Made by a program: the position numbers and the translations under genes. This document shows positions 7,481 to 15,514 of a stretch of DNA of 64,000 nt, piece by piece (the stretch's first letter is position 1; each line of letters opens with the position of its first letter). The DNA comes from Amycolatopsis sp. WQ 127309. Lineage in GTDB: Bacteria > Actinomycetota > Actinomycetes > Mycobacteriales > Pseudonocardiaceae. The notes under the pieces were generated by a model that had not been told where the DNA came from, ran no database searches, and saw only the letters and a list, made by a program, of their open reading frames with translations. The stretch is from NCBI RefSeq assembly GCF_023023025.1, contig NZ_CP095481.1, forward strand, positions 1,116,001-1,180,000, in the 5' to 3' direction.

Positions 7481-8893
7481 GTGAAGGCACTCGACGACGT
7501 CCTCGCCGCGCACGGCGTCGGCGTCCGCCCGTTGTACCGCGTCATCGACCTGCTGCGCACCGGCGACCACGACCTCGGTGAGCTGGTCCGGCTGAGCACC
7601 GCGCCGCGCCGCAGCGTGGAGGACGTCCTCGCGGCGCTGGGCGACGACCTCGACCGCAGCGGCGACCGGCTGCGCCTGTCTCCCGGCGTCGCCGCGTCGT
7701 ACCTGCAGTACAGCGTCCCCCGCTACGCCGACCCGCTCGACGAAGCCGTGGCCACGCACGAGCTGCTGCCGAAGGTCGCCGAGTGGGTGGCCGAGGTGCC
7801 GGCGCCGCTGGCCGCGCTCGACCACGTGCAGGCCACGCCGGAGACGGTGCTGCGCCGCGCGCTGTGGCTGGACGCGCGCTACGACCTGTCGTCCGCGCGC
7901 CTGCTGTTCCTCGGTGACCACGACCTGACGTCGCTGGCCGTGCGGGCGGTCTGCCCGGCGGCGGACCTGACCGTCGTCGACCTCGACGAGCGCGTCCTCG
8001 CCTACCTGGACGACCGCGGCGCCGGGGACATCAGGACCGCGCACGCGGACCTGCGCGTCGGCCTGCCGCCCGCCGTGGCCGGGCGCGCCGACCTGGTGTT
8101 CAGCGACCCGCCGTACACGCCGGAGGGGATGGGCCTGTTCGCCGCGCGCGGGGTGCAGGCGCTGCGGGAGCCGAGCGAGGGGCGGCTGCTGTTCGCCTAC
8201 GGCTACAGCCCGCGGCACCCGGCGCTGGGCGCGCAGGTGCAGCGCTCGCTGGCCACGCTCGGGCTGACGTTCGAGGCGATCCTGCCGGGCTTCAACAGCT
8301 ACTTCGGCGCGCAAGCGATCGGCAGCGCGGCGGACCTGTACGTCTGCCAGCCGACGGCGAAGGCCAGGAAAGTCCGCAGCGGCAAGGCGATCTACACGCA
8401 CGGGCCGCAGTCGGTCGAGGCCGCCGGGACGAAACCGGCACTGCTGGAGAAGCTGAAGGAGATCGCCGTCGCGAGCGGGCTCTCGTTCGAGTCACGCCCG
8501 GTGGACTGGTCGATCTCCGGCCCCGAGGGCGACGCGGTCGCGATGGACCTCTCTGCCGACCCCGGCCCGTGGCTGCTGCGCGCGCTGCTGGGCACGAACG
8601 CCCGCCGGCTCGCGCTGCTGCTGCCGAACGCGCACCCGGACCTGGCGGACCAGGCGTCCCAGACGGCGCTCGCGGCGCTGGTCGCGGGCAAGTACACCCT
8701 GCGGTACCTGCGGAGCACGCCGGACAACCGGCACGCCGTGGTCGTCGCGGACGCGGTGGAGCACCAGAGCGAGGTGCTGACCCGCGCCCACGCCCGCCTG
8801 GCGAACGTCTCCTTGGACGTCCCGGCGGACCTCCAGGACCTGCGCCTGGTCGACGTCCCCCGCCACCGCCTCCCCGCCCTGCTCGGCCTCTGA
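7481..8893 (+). CDS. Bis-aminopropyl spermidine synthase-like methyltransferase-fold protein
   Basis: 470 residues. The N-terminal ~80 residues look like a winged-helix segment. A Rossmann-type domain follows with LLFLGDHDLTSLAV (about 145-158), TVVDLDERVLAYL and the distinctive FSDPPYTPEGMGLFAARG (about 207-224). The last is the catalytic-loop motif of the PF01861/BpsA family, which transfers aminopropyl groups to make branched polyamines in thermophiles. Actinobacterial members extend beyond the ~350 residues of archaeal BpsA, and their product is unknown. The C-terminal third (about 330-470) is an extra, unassigned domain. The GTG at 7481 is the only plausible start; it lies just beyond the palindromic element. 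Confidence 0.75.
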   Translation: MKALDDVLAAHGVGVRPLYRVIDLLRTGDHDLGELVRLSTAPRRSVEDVLAALGDDLDRSGDRLRLSPGVAASYLQYSVPRYADPLDEAVATHELLPKVAEWVAEVPAPLAALDHVQATPETVLRRALWLDARYDLSSARLLFLGDHDLTSLAVRAVCPAADLTVVDLDERVLAYLDDRGAGDIRTAHADLRVGLPPAVAGRADLVFSDPPYTPEGMGLFAARGVQALREPSEGRLLFAYGYSPRHPALGAQVQRSLATLGLTFEAILPGFNSYFGAQAIGSAADLYVCQPTAKARKVRSGKAIYTHGPQSVEAAGTKPALLEKLKEIAVASGLSFESRPVDWSISGPEGDAVAMDLSADPGPWLLRALLGTNARRLALLLPNAHPDLADQASQTALAALVAGKYTLRYLRSTPDNRHAVVVADAVEHQSEVLTRAHARLANVSLDVPADLQDLRLVDVPRHRLPALLGL

Positions 8894-8900
8894 ACGCGCC

Positions 8901-8934
8901 AAAAGCGGCACTTTCACGTGAAAGTGCCGCTTTT
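8901..8934. terminator. Bidirectional intrinsic terminator
   Basis: A perfect 34-base palindrome (AAAAGCGGCACTTTCAC and its complement) sits between two convergent genes. It gives a stem flanked by A-run on one side and T-run on the other, so it can end transcription in both directions. Confidence 0.85.
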
Positions 8935-8945
8935 GACAGGGACTG

Positions 8946-10127
8946 TCAGGCCGTGACGCCGTCCGCCTCCGCGGCCTTCGCCACCGCGGCCGCGACCTCG
9001 GGGGCCACGCGCGGGTCGAGCGGGCTCGGCACGATGCGGTCCGGGCCCAGGTCGTCCATCGCCACCGAGACGATCGCCTCGGCGGCCGCCAGCTTCATGT
9101 TCTCCGTGATCGCCCGGGCGCCGGAGTCCAGCGCGCCGCGGAAGACGCCGGGGAACGCCAGCACGTTGTTGATCTGGTTCGGGAAGTCGCTGCGGCCGGT
9201 GGCCACGATCGACGCGTAGCGCGCCGCGGCGTCCGGGTGGACCTCCGGGTCCGGATTGGACAGTGCGAACACGATGCCGCCGCCCGCCATCCGGCCCAGC
9301 AGCGTCTCGTCGATCGTCGCGCCGGACAGGCCGAGGAAGACGTCGGCGCCTTCGAGGGCGTCGGCGAGCGAACCACGGAGACCGGCCTTGTTCGTCGTCG
9401 AGGCCAGCTGCTCCTTGACCGGGTTCAGGCCGTCGCGGCCGGTGTGGATGATGCCGCGCGAGTCGAGCACGGTGACGTCCCCGATGCCCGCCTCCTGCAG
9501 GATCCGCGCGCAGGCCACCCCGGCCGCGCCGGCGCCGGAGATGACCACGCGCTGGTCGGCGATCGCCCGGTCCAGCACCAGGTTCGCGCCGCGCAACGCG
9601 GCCAGCGTGACGATCGCCGTGCCGTGCTGGTCGTCGTGCATGACCGGGCAGTCGAGCGCTTCCTTGAGCTTGTCCTCCAGCTCGAAGCAGCGCGGCGCGG
9701 AGACGTCCTCGAGGTTGACCGCGCCGTACGACGGGCGCAGCCGGACCAGGGTTTCGACGATTTCGTCGACGTCGGTGGTGTCCAGCACCAGCGGGATCGA
9801 GTCGAGGCCGCCGAAGGTCTTGAAGAGCACGGACTTGCCCTCCATGACCGGCAGGGACGCGCTGGCGCCGATGTCGCCGAGGCCGAGCACCGCGGTCCCG
9901 TCGCTCACCACCACGACCAGCCGGTCCGCCCACGTGTACCGCTTGGCCTTGGCGGCGTCCTCCGCGATCGCGCGGCTCACCTTCGCCACACCGGGGGTGT
10001 AGGCGATCGAAAGGTCACGCGGGCTGGAAATCGGGCGGGTGGCCGCCACCGAGAGCTTGCCGCCCTCGTGCCCGGTGAAGATCTCTTCGTCGGTGACCGG
10101 CGCAACAGTGCCGGTGGGGTCGTTCAT
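8946..10127 (-). CDS. Malic enzyme, NAD(P)-dependent
   Basis: 393 residues starting MNDPTGTVAPVTDEEIF. It decarboxylates L-malate to pyruvate with NAD(P)+ reduction, an anaplerotic and NADPH-supplying step. Motifs are IAYTPGVAKV (substrate Tyr region), VSDGTAVLGLGDIGA, the metal site region VMHDDQHGTAIV, and the dinucleotide-binding loop ISGAGAAGVACARIL. It lacks the phosphotransacetylase-like C-terminal domain of MaeB, so it is of the short bacterial type. The ATG at 10127 is preferred over the upstream ATG (24 residues longer) because AGGAAA stands four bases before it. It has a long 370-bp upstream region. Confidence 0.92.
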   Translation of the reverse strand: MNDPTGTVAPVTDEEIFTGHEGGKLSVAATRPISSPRDLSIAYTPGVAKVSRAIAEDAAKAKRYTWADRLVVVVSDGTAVLGLGDIGASASLPVMEGKSVLFKTFGGLDSIPLVLDTTDVDEIVETLVRLRPSYGAVNLEDVSAPRCFELEDKLKEALDCPVMHDDQHGTAIVTLAALRGANLVLDRAIADQRVVISGAGAAGVACARILQEAGIGDVTVLDSRGIIHTGRDGLNPVKEQLASTTNKAGLRGSLADALEGADVFLGLSGATIDETLLGRMAGGGIVFALSNPDPEVHPDAAARYASIVATGRSDFPNQINNVLAFPGVFRGALDSGARAITENMKLAAAEAIVSVAMDDLGPDRIVPSPLDPRVAPEVAAAVAKAAEADGVTA

Positions 10128-10497
10128 GGGGTTTCCTGTCGTCGTTTCCGGCTTTCCCTCAGTAGGAATGACGGAACTCGCGGTTCGAACGTGGGTCACT
10201 CGGATTCTCCTGGGCCTGCGAGCGGGGGGACCAGGGCAGCAGGCGAAGGCACACCCACTACCTGGGCTTCTCCTCCGGCACGGCAGCCCAGCGCGGTAGC
10301 GCCGGCCTGTCGGCGAAGCGTCTCGTCGGCCATCGGTGCCGTGGGTGTGGCGATGGCCGCGGACGCGGCGGTCCCCTCATTGTGACAGGACCCTTGCCGC
10401 CGGTGACCCCTCGGTGCGGTTGACGTCACACATTCCCGGCTTTCCCCAATTACCAAGACGTCCGTCCGGTTTTCTTGGCGCCCGATAAGGTGACGCC
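10128..10497. other. 370-bp intergenic region between divergent genes, with a possible structured leader
   Basis: No convincing gene. On the minus strand, upstream of malic enzyme, CACACCCAC (complement of 10341-10349) can pair perfectly with GTGGGTGTG (complement of 10250-10258). Several shorter GC stems lie between, so a folded 5' leader is possible. It matches no riboswitch class I can recognise. On the plus strand a TTGACG (about 10421) and AAGGTGAC just before 10498 are plausible promoter and ribosome-site elements for the epimerase gene. Confidence 0.35.
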
Positions 10498-11103
10498 ATG
10501 CAATTCCGCCGGCTGAGCGTCCCGGACGCCTTCGAGTTCACCCCCCGGGCGTTCCCCGACGACCGGGGCCTGTTCACCGCCCCCTTCCAGGAAGACGCCT
10601 TCCGCGCCGCCGTCGGCCACCGGCTGCGGCTCGGCCAGTCCAACCACAGCGTGTCCAAGCGCGGCTCGATCCGCGGTGTCCACTTCGCCGAGACCCCGCC
10701 CGGCCAGGCGAAGTACGTCTACTGCGCCCGCGGCTCGCTGCTCGACGTCGTCGTCGACGTGCGCGTCGGCTCGCCGACCTTCGGGAAGTGGGACGCCATC
10801 CGGCTCGACGCCGGCAAGTTCAACGCCGCGTACCTCGCCGAGGGCCTCGGGCACGGCTTCATCGCGCTCGAGGACGACACCGCGATGGCCTACCTCTGCT
10901 CCGAGCCGTACAACCCGACGGGTGAACACGGGATCAACCCGCTCGACCCGGCGCTGGACCTGCCGTGGCCGTCGGACATCACGCACATCCTGTCCGACAA
11001 GGACCGCGCCGCCCCGACGCTGGCCGAGGCCGCGGAACAGGGCCTGCTCCCGGCGTACGACGACTGCGTCGCCTACTACGACAAGCTGCGCTCGGCCCAC
11101 TGA
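10498..11103 (+). CDS. dTDP-4-dehydrorhamnose 3,5-epimerase family protein
   Basis: 201 residues, the usual RmlC length, with a cupin fold. The segments DDRGLFTAPF (about 22-31), NHSVSKRGSIRGVHF (catalytic His in RGVHF, about 61) and a central EGLGHGFIALEDDTAMAYLCSEPYNP, which contains the Tyr/Asp region of the active site, are all present. RmlC epimerises dTDP-4-keto-6-deoxyglucose on the way to dTDP-rhamnose; close relatives act in deoxysugar pathways for antibiotics. No rmlA, rmlB or rmlD lies nearby, so it is a stand-alone copy whose pathway cannot be inferred. Confidence 0.85.
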   Translation: MQFRRLSVPDAFEFTPRAFPDDRGLFTAPFQEDAFRAAVGHRLRLGQSNHSVSKRGSIRGVHFAETPPGQAKYVYCARGSLLDVVVDVRVGSPTFGKWDAIRLDAGKFNAAYLAEGLGHGFIALEDDTAMAYLCSEPYNPTGEHGINPLDPALDLPWPSDITHILSDKDRAAPTLAEAAEQGLLPAYDDCVAYYDKLRSAH

Positions 11104-11133
11104 CCGCCGCCCGGACCGGGTCCGGCGGTCCCC

Positions 11134-11161
11134 TTGCACATTTAGTATGCGCGCATATAGT
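11134..11161 (+). promoter_or_regulatory. Promoter with overlapping palindromic operator
   Basis: TTGCAC (11134-11139), a 16-base spacer and TATAGT (11156-11161) form a sigma-70-like promoter. A perfect 12-base palindrome, TATGCGCGCATA (11146-11157), lies in the spacer and touches the -10. The expected start point is within a few bases of the ATG at 11170, so the transcript would be leaderless or nearly so. The MarR protein encoded downstream is the obvious candidate ligand. Confidence 0.6.
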
Positions 11162-11169
11162 CTGCTCGC

Positions 11170-11628
11170 ATGGCACTTTACGAGTACGAGCACACCGAGA
11201 CGTCCACCGCCCCCGCCGCCGCGATCTGGCCGCTCTGGGCGGACACCGCCCGCTGGCCGGAGTGGGACACCGCCGTCCGGTCGGTGGCCCTCGACGGCCC
11301 GTTCGCCGTCGGCAGCGGCGGCACGATGACGATGGACGGCCTGCCGCCCATCCCGTTCACCCTGACCGAGGTCACCGACGGCCGGAGCTTCACCGACGAG
11401 ACGCGGCTGCCGGACGCGCTGCTGCGGTTCGAGCACGTCCTGACCGACATCGACGGCGGCACGGCGATCACCTACCGCGTCACCATCGACGGGCCTGACG
11501 AGCTGGGCCCGCAGGTCACCGAGGACACCCCGGACGCGATGCGCGCGCTGACGCGGCTGGCCGAGGCTTCCGGGGGTCCGGGTGGCGGCGCCCCCGGCCC
11601 ACGCGTCACGGCATCCTCGCGGGCATGA
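11170..11628 (+). CDS. SRPBCC (START-like) family protein
   Basis: 152 residues with the START/polyketide-cyclase-like pattern: an initial strand (YEYEHTETSTAPAAAIWPLWADTARWPEWD, about 4-33), then alternating strands with GPFAVGSGGTMTM and a late amphipathic helix (DAMRALTRLAEA). Members bind hydrophobic small molecules; no ligand can be named. It is the first gene of a two-gene unit and overlaps the MarR gene by four bases (ATGA). This is the typical arrangement of a ligand-binding or detoxifying protein with its own repressor. Confidence 0.75.
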   Translation: MALYEYEHTETSTAPAAAIWPLWADTARWPEWDTAVRSVALDGPFAVGSGGTMTMDGLPPIPFTLTEVTDGRSFTDETRLPDALLRFEHVLTDIDGGTAITYRVTIDGPDELGPQVTEDTPDAMRALTRLAEASGGPGGGAPGPRVTASSRA

Positions 11629-12059
11629 CCGCCCCGGAGTCCCGCCTGCCCGGCCCCGAGCGCAGCCCCGGCTTCCTGCTGTGGCGCGTGACGCTGGCCT
11701 GGCAGCGGGCGATGCGGGCCGCGCTGGCCCCGCACGACCTCACGCACGTCCAGTTCGTGCTGCTGACCACCACGTGGTGGCTCACCCGCTCGGGTGAGCC
11801 ACCGACCCAGCGACAGCTGGCCGAGCAGGCCGGCACCGACACGATGATGACCAGCCAGGTCGTCCGCAAGCTCGCCGAGCGGGGGCTCATGGAGCGTGCG
11901 GACGACCCGGCCGACGCCCGCGCGAAGCGGCTCCGGATCACCGCGCCGGGCCTCGAACTGGTCGCGAAGGCACTGAAGGACGTCGAGGCCGCCGACGCGT
12001 CGTTCTTCGACGGCGTCGACAGTGATTTCACCGACTCACTGGCAAAACTCAGCCCGTGA
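11625..12059 (+). CDS. MarR family transcriptional regulator
   Basis: 144 residues. The winged helix-turn-helix spans about 45-105: PTQRQLAEQAGTDTMMTSQVVRKLAERGLMERADDPADARAKRLRITAPG, where the DPADARAKR-I/L-T segment is the wing signature of MarR. It is cotranslated with the SRPBCC gene (overlapping stop/start) and probably represses that unit by binding the palindrome in its promoter (11146-11157). The inducer is unknown. No cysteine-based redox switch is visible. Confidence 0.88.
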   Translation: MTAPESRLPGPERSPGFLLWRVTLAWQRAMRAALAPHDLTHVQFVLLTTTWWLTRSGEPPTQRQLAEQAGTDTMMTSQVVRKLAERGLMERADDPADARAKRLRITAPGLELVAKALKDVEAADASFFDGVDSDFTDSLAKLSP

Positions 12060-12147
12060 GGACGCACTCGATCGAGCGAAATTTCGGGACATCCCCTGGG
12101 GGCGATCCCGGATGTCCTCCTCGGCCGTCCTCGCCAGGCTGGCTCCC

Positions 12148-12825
12148 ATGAAACTTCTCGCACTGGCCGCGACCGGGGTCGCCGTGGCCGCACTGGGGTC
12201 TGCTCTCGCGTTCGCCTCGCCGGCACGCGCCGACGAGCTGCCGACGTTCGACTTCACCGAATGCCCGGCCCCGCCCGCGACCGCCGACCCCGGCACGTGG
12301 CGCTGTGAAGCCTTTGTCTCCCAGGGAAAACTGACCATCGACGGCTACGAGATCCCGCTCGGGGAGGTGCGGCTGACGTTCAGCGAAGGCCGGATCGACG
12401 GCCAGTACGCCCAGGCGTTCGGCGCGCTGCGGCACGCTCCGGCCCGCGTCCCCGGCCTGCCCGGCACGACGATCCAGCTGCGCTACGGCGGTTTCTCGGA
12501 CTTCCAGAGCAACGACGAGCGCCGCGGCGAGCTGGACATCTACGCGGTGCTGCGGAACCCGTTGCTGGGCAACGACTGCAGCATCGGCACCGCGGCGAAG
12601 CCGTTGCACACGGTCGTCCACGACGACCCGGCGGTCCCGCCCAAGGTGATTTCCCAGAACCCGGTGACGGCCTACCGCGGTGTCATCGACCCGGACCTGG
12701 CGCTGCCGGCCACGCAAGGCTGCGGCCCGCTCGGCAAGCTCGTCGACCGGCGCCTCGGCCTCCCGTCGCCGTCCGGCGAGAACACGTTCGAGCAGACGTC
12801 GTACGTGCAGTACAAGCCGCTCTGA
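12148..12825 (+). CDS. Secreted protein of unknown function
   Basis: 225 residues starting MKLLALAATGVAVAALGSALAFASPARADELP, a clear Sec signal peptide with cleavage near ARA-DE. The mature protein has four cysteines (in TECPAP, WRCEAF, NDCSIG and GCGPLG) that could form two disulfides, and no lipobox or membrane anchor. I do not recognise the family. The ATG at 12148 is chosen because the signal peptide begins there; the open frame extends 42 codons upstream, through sequence that overlaps the end of the MarR gene. Confidence 0.7.
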   Translation: MKLLALAATGVAVAALGSALAFASPARADELPTFDFTECPAPPATADPGTWRCEAFVSQGKLTIDGYEIPLGEVRLTFSEGRIDGQYAQAFGALRHAPARVPGLPGTTIQLRYGGFSDFQSNDERRGELDIYAVLRNPLLGNDCSIGTAAKPLHTVVHDDPAVPPKVISQNPVTAYRGVIDPDLALPATQGCGPLGKLVDRRLGLPSPSGENTFEQTSYVQYKPL

Positions 12826-12834
12826 GCCCGGCCG

Positions 12835-13308
12835 CTACGAGCTTCTCGGGGTCACCCAGATGGTGATCGTCCCGGTGACCACCGGCTTGCCACGCGCGTC
12901 GGAAATGGTCACCGGGACCGGGAGCTCGAAGCCCTCGTCACCGAACTCCGGCAGCTCGGGCAGCGACGCCACCGCGCGCAGGCCCGTCTCGGCCTTCGCG
13001 ACGTACCGGACGTCCATACCCTTCGGCAGCCAGCGGTGCGTCGCGGGGATGGTCGCCTCCGCGAGCATGCCCATCGCGATCTCGGCGAGGTTGCAGGCCG
13101 CGATGGCGTGGAACGTGCGGATGTGGTTGTGAACACCCCACCACTTCGGGGCGCTCACCTCGCAGTGCCCCGGACGCAGCTCGCGCACCGAAGGCAGCAC
13201 CGTGCCGAAGTAGGGCACGCGCAGGCACATCGCGGCGCTGAACAGCTGCTTCCCGCCGGGTTTGGCGGCCAGCTTGTGCCACAGCGCGAACGTCGGCGTC
13301 TCGGCCAT
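12835..13308 (-). CDS. DUF4442 hotdog-fold protein (thioesterase-like)
   Basis: 157 residues. The pattern LRVPYFGTVLPSVRELRPGHCEVSAPKWWGVHNHIRTFHAIAACNLAEIAMGML shows a hotdog fold with NHIRTFHAIAACNLAE as the long central helix, characteristic of DUF4442/PaaI-like acyl-CoA thioesterases. The usual active-site region (H-N-H before the helix) is present. The substrate is unknown. It is transcribed divergently from the phosphatase gene, and a 14-bp palindrome lies 17 bases upstream of its ATG. Confidence 0.8.
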   Translation of the reverse strand: MAETPTFALWHKLAAKPGGKQLFSAAMCLRVPYFGTVLPSVRELRPGHCEVSAPKWWGVHNHIRTFHAIAACNLAEIAMGMLAEATIPATHRWLPKGMDVRYVAKAETGLRAVASLPELPEFGDEGFELPVPVTISDARGKPVVTGTITIWVTPRSS

Positions 13309-13325
13309 GCGTCTCCCTTGCTTGC

Positions 13326-13339
13326 CTACTGGCCAGTAG
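13326..13339. promoter_or_regulatory. 14-bp palindrome in divergent promoter region
   Basis: CTACTGGCCAGTAG is a perfect palindrome placed 17 bases before the hotdog-protein start and 48 bases before the phosphatase start. It has the form of a dimeric-repressor operator (for example TetR or GntR type). No regulator gene is adjacent. Confidence 0.5.
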
Positions 13340-13387
13340 CTAAGCAGGCGCCCGGCCGGGCCGCAACCGGCCGCCTATAGTCGGCGC

Positions 13388-13978
13388 GTGGCAAATCGGC
13401 TGTTCCTCCTCCGCCACGGCCAGACCGAATGGTCGGTCGACGGGCGGCACACCGGACGCACGGACATCCCGCTGACCCCGGCGGGCGAAGGCCAAGCCCT
13501 CGCGGCCGGCGGCACGCTCCGGAGCCTGCTCGGCGGGCCGTCGCTGGTGCTGTCGAGCCCGCGCAAGCGCGCGCTGCGCACGGCCGCGCTGGCCGGCCTG
13601 CGCGTCGACGAGGTCACCGAGGACCTCTCCGAGTGGGACTACGGCGACTACGAGGGCATCACGACGCCCCAGATCCGCGAGACCGTGCCGGGCTGGACGG
13701 TGTGGACGCACCCGGTCCTCGGCGGCGAGAGCGCGGACGAGGTCAGCGCCCGCGCGGACAAGGTGCTCGAGCGCGCCCGCCGTGACACCGAGGCCGGCGA
13801 CGTGATCCTGGTCGGGCACGGGCACTTCAGCCGGGTGCTGGTGGCCCGCTGGATCGGCCTGCCCGCGACGTCCGGCGTCCACTTCGGACTGGACGCGGCC
13901 GGCATCGCGGTGCTCGGCGACGAGCGCGGCGAACCCCAGATCGAACACCTCAACCTGCCCCCCTCGCTGGAGGACTGA
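13388..13978 (+). CDS. Histidine phosphatase family protein
   Basis: 196 residues. FLLRHGQTEWSVDGRHTGRTDIPLTPAGEGQA near the N-terminus has the phospho-accepting His in the RHG motif. SSPRKRALRTA supplies the second Arg, SEWDYGDYEG the acid/base Glu region, and VGHGHFSRVL the second catalytic His. Members include phosphoglycerate mutase-like and acid phosphatases with varied substrates. The GTG start at 13388 lies six bases after a TATAGT (13376-13381), so the mRNA is probably leaderless. The acetyltransferase gene follows after one base. Confidence 0.9.
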   Translation: MANRLFLLRHGQTEWSVDGRHTGRTDIPLTPAGEGQALAAGGTLRSLLGGPSLVLSSPRKRALRTAALAGLRVDEVTEDLSEWDYGDYEGITTPQIRETVPGWTVWTHPVLGGESADEVSARADKVLERARRDTEAGDVILVGHGHFSRVLVARWIGLPATSGVHFGLDAAGIAVLGDERGEPQIEHLNLPPSLED

Positions 13979-13979
13979 C

Positions 13980-14462
13980 GTGCCCGACGACCGCATCCGC
14001 CGCATCCGGCCCGACGACGTCGAGGCCGCCGTCGGGCTGGTCTACGCCCTCGCGGAGTACGAACGCGCTCCGGACGAGTGCCACCTGACGACGGACCAGC
14101 TGCACACGGCGCTGTTCGGCGAGTCGGCGAAGCTGTTCGGGCACGTGGCCGAAGCGGACGGCGAGATCGTCGGCTTCGCGCTCTGGTTCCTGAACTTCTC
14201 CACCTGGCGCGGCGTGCACGGCATCTACCTGGAGGACCTGTTCGTCCTCCCGGACCACCGCGGCTCGGGCCTGGGCAAAGCGCTCCTGGCGACGCTCGCG
14301 GCGGAGTGCGTCACCAACGGCTACGGCCGGCTGGAGTGGTCGGTCCTCGACTGGAACCCGGCGACGGAGTTCTACAAGGCCTTGGGCGCGGTCCCGATGG
14401 ACGAGTGGACAGTAGACCGCCTGGCCGACGAACCGCTGAAAGCCCTGGCCGCCCAGGCCTGA
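13980..14462 (+). CDS. GNAT family N-acetyltransferase
   Basis: 160 residues. The acetyl-CoA-binding motif A is LEDLFVLPDHRGSGLGKALLATLA (about 81-104, with R/Q-x-x-G-x-G/A as HRGSGLG). It is preceded by HVAEADGEIVGFALWFLNFSTWRG and followed by RLEWSVLDWNPATEFYKALGA. The FSTW...YLEDLFV arrangement resembles diamine (spermidine/thialysine) acetyltransferases of the SAT2 type, but the substrate is not certain. The GTG start follows the phosphatase stop by one base, so the two are cotranslated. Confidence 0.88.
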   Translation: MPDDRIRRIRPDDVEAAVGLVYALAEYERAPDECHLTTDQLHTALFGESAKLFGHVAEADGEIVGFALWFLNFSTWRGVHGIYLEDLFVLPDHRGSGLGKALLATLAAECVTNGYGRLEWSVLDWNPATEFYKALGAVPMDEWTVDRLADEPLKALAAQA

Positions 14463-14702
14463 CTCGCGTGATCAGCCCCGGATCCCACGTGATTGAGGCC
14501 AGAACTCGCGTGATCCAAGCCGGATCCAGCGTGATCCAAGCCGTAACTCGCGAGTCACGGCCCCAATCACGCGAGTCACGGCCCCAATCACGCGAGTCAC
14601 GGCCCCAACCACGCGAGTCACGGCCCCAACCACGTGAGTCACGGCCCCAACCACGTGAGTCACGGCCCCAACCACGTGAGTCACGGCCCCAGTCACGTGA
14701 GT
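14463..14702. repeat. Motif array: seven 21-bp tandem repeats plus inverted half-copies
   Basis: From 14556 to 14702 the unit CACGGCCCCAATCACGCGAGT is repeated seven times at exact 21-bp spacing (starts 14556, 14577, 14598, 14619, 14640, 14661, 14682). It drifts stepwise from ATCACGCGAGT to ACCACGTGAGT. Before it (14463-14555) the same core appears in the other orientation (ACTCGCGTGAT, CACGTGATT, GCGTGATCC). The related core TCACGYGAG recurs at 17211-17285. Because 21 is a multiple of three the array is open in several frames, but nothing suggests translation. Confidence 0.8.
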
Positions 14703-14709
14703 TGCGGGG

Positions 14710-15180
14710 TCAGTCCTCGTCCTGGCCTTCGCGCTCCGCGCGTCGGCCGGCCAAGCCGCCGCGTTCGGCGGCCTCCGTCTCGGACTCGCCCTCGCGCAGG
14801 CCCAGAGCCCACTCGCGGGACGGGCGGCGGAACAGCAGCACCAGCGTGACGATGCCGAACAGCGCGATCGGGACGCCCCACGCCGGCTCGCCCGACGGGC
14901 CCAGCAGGTACCAGCCCAGGCCGACCACGATCAGCGCGATCACCACGCCCGGCGAGCGCGCCCACGTCTGGCCGAGGACCAGCCCGGCGGACGCGGCCAG
15001 GAACGCCAGCGCCACCACGATGAACGTGCCGGCCTCGACGTAGACGTTGTTGCCCGGCCGCGCCGGCGTGCCCAGGCCGTTCACCAGCACGATCACCCCG
15101 AACACCAGCAGGGCCAGCGACGGCACCCCGGTGACCACGCCGGCCAGCCGGACCTCACGGGGAGCGGGCGAAAGCTTCAC
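14710..15180 (-). CDS. Four-helix integral membrane protein, unknown function
   Basis: 156 residues from a GTG at 15180 (VKLSPAPREVRLAGVVTG). Hydrophobic segments lie at about 14-34, 47-67, 73-94 and 97-115. A charged, Arg/Glu-rich cytoplasmic tail ends REGQDED. The open frame extends ~100 codons further upstream, but that part is Pro/Ser/Arg-rich noise, so the GTG at the onset of hydrophobic periodicity is preferred. I do not recognise a named family. The gene ends against the 21-bp repeat array and is divergent from the lipid kinase gene. Confidence 0.7.
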   Translation of the reverse strand: MKLSPAPREVRLAGVVTGVPSLALLVFGVIVLVNGLGTPARPGNNVYVEAGTFIVVALAFLAASAGLVLGQTWARSPGVVIALIVVGLGWYLLGPSGEPAWGVPIALFGIVTLVLLFRRPSREWALGLREGESETEAAERGGLAGRRAEREGQDED

Positions 15181-15514
15181 AGCGGGGACCTTCCGGGAGT
15201 GCTGGCCGAGTGCTTTGCGGGAGCACAGCGGACTCGACCAGGGCGAGTAACCGTGCGTGAGCTGATTGGATCGTATGCCACCCGGACGGCCGTTTTCGCG
15301 GGACCGCCCGGGCGTCGAAAATCCAGGTGTCGTCGATGAGCGGGCGGTCGGCCCGGGTGCACTTGTCACGACGAGCGGACACTCGTCACGCGAAGGAGGG
15401 CCGCCCGGCACAGGGTCACAGGTGCTGTTCGGAGCGTTGCCGGACCGGTGCTTCCGGTCACCTTGCGCCGCCGAGAGGTTCTCGGGGGCGGCAGGCGTCA
15501 CCTACCCTGCGGTG

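Noticed and set aside
7315..7581. 88-codon frame across the palindromic element and into the next gene
   Set aside because: Arg/Pro-rich, overlaps the BpsA-like gene in another frame, and is explained by the hairpin element.
10196..10456. 86-codon minus-strand frame in the malic-enzyme leader
   Set aside because: No ribosome site and weak codon bias; the region is better seen as untranslated leader.
14472..14696. 74-codon minus-strand frame of VTHVVGA repeats
   Set aside because: It is just the 21-bp tandem array read in one frame; no ribosome site, no flanking coding signal.
14556..14702. CRISPR array
   Set aside because: Units of 21 bp are directly adjacent with no spacers, and no cas genes are present.
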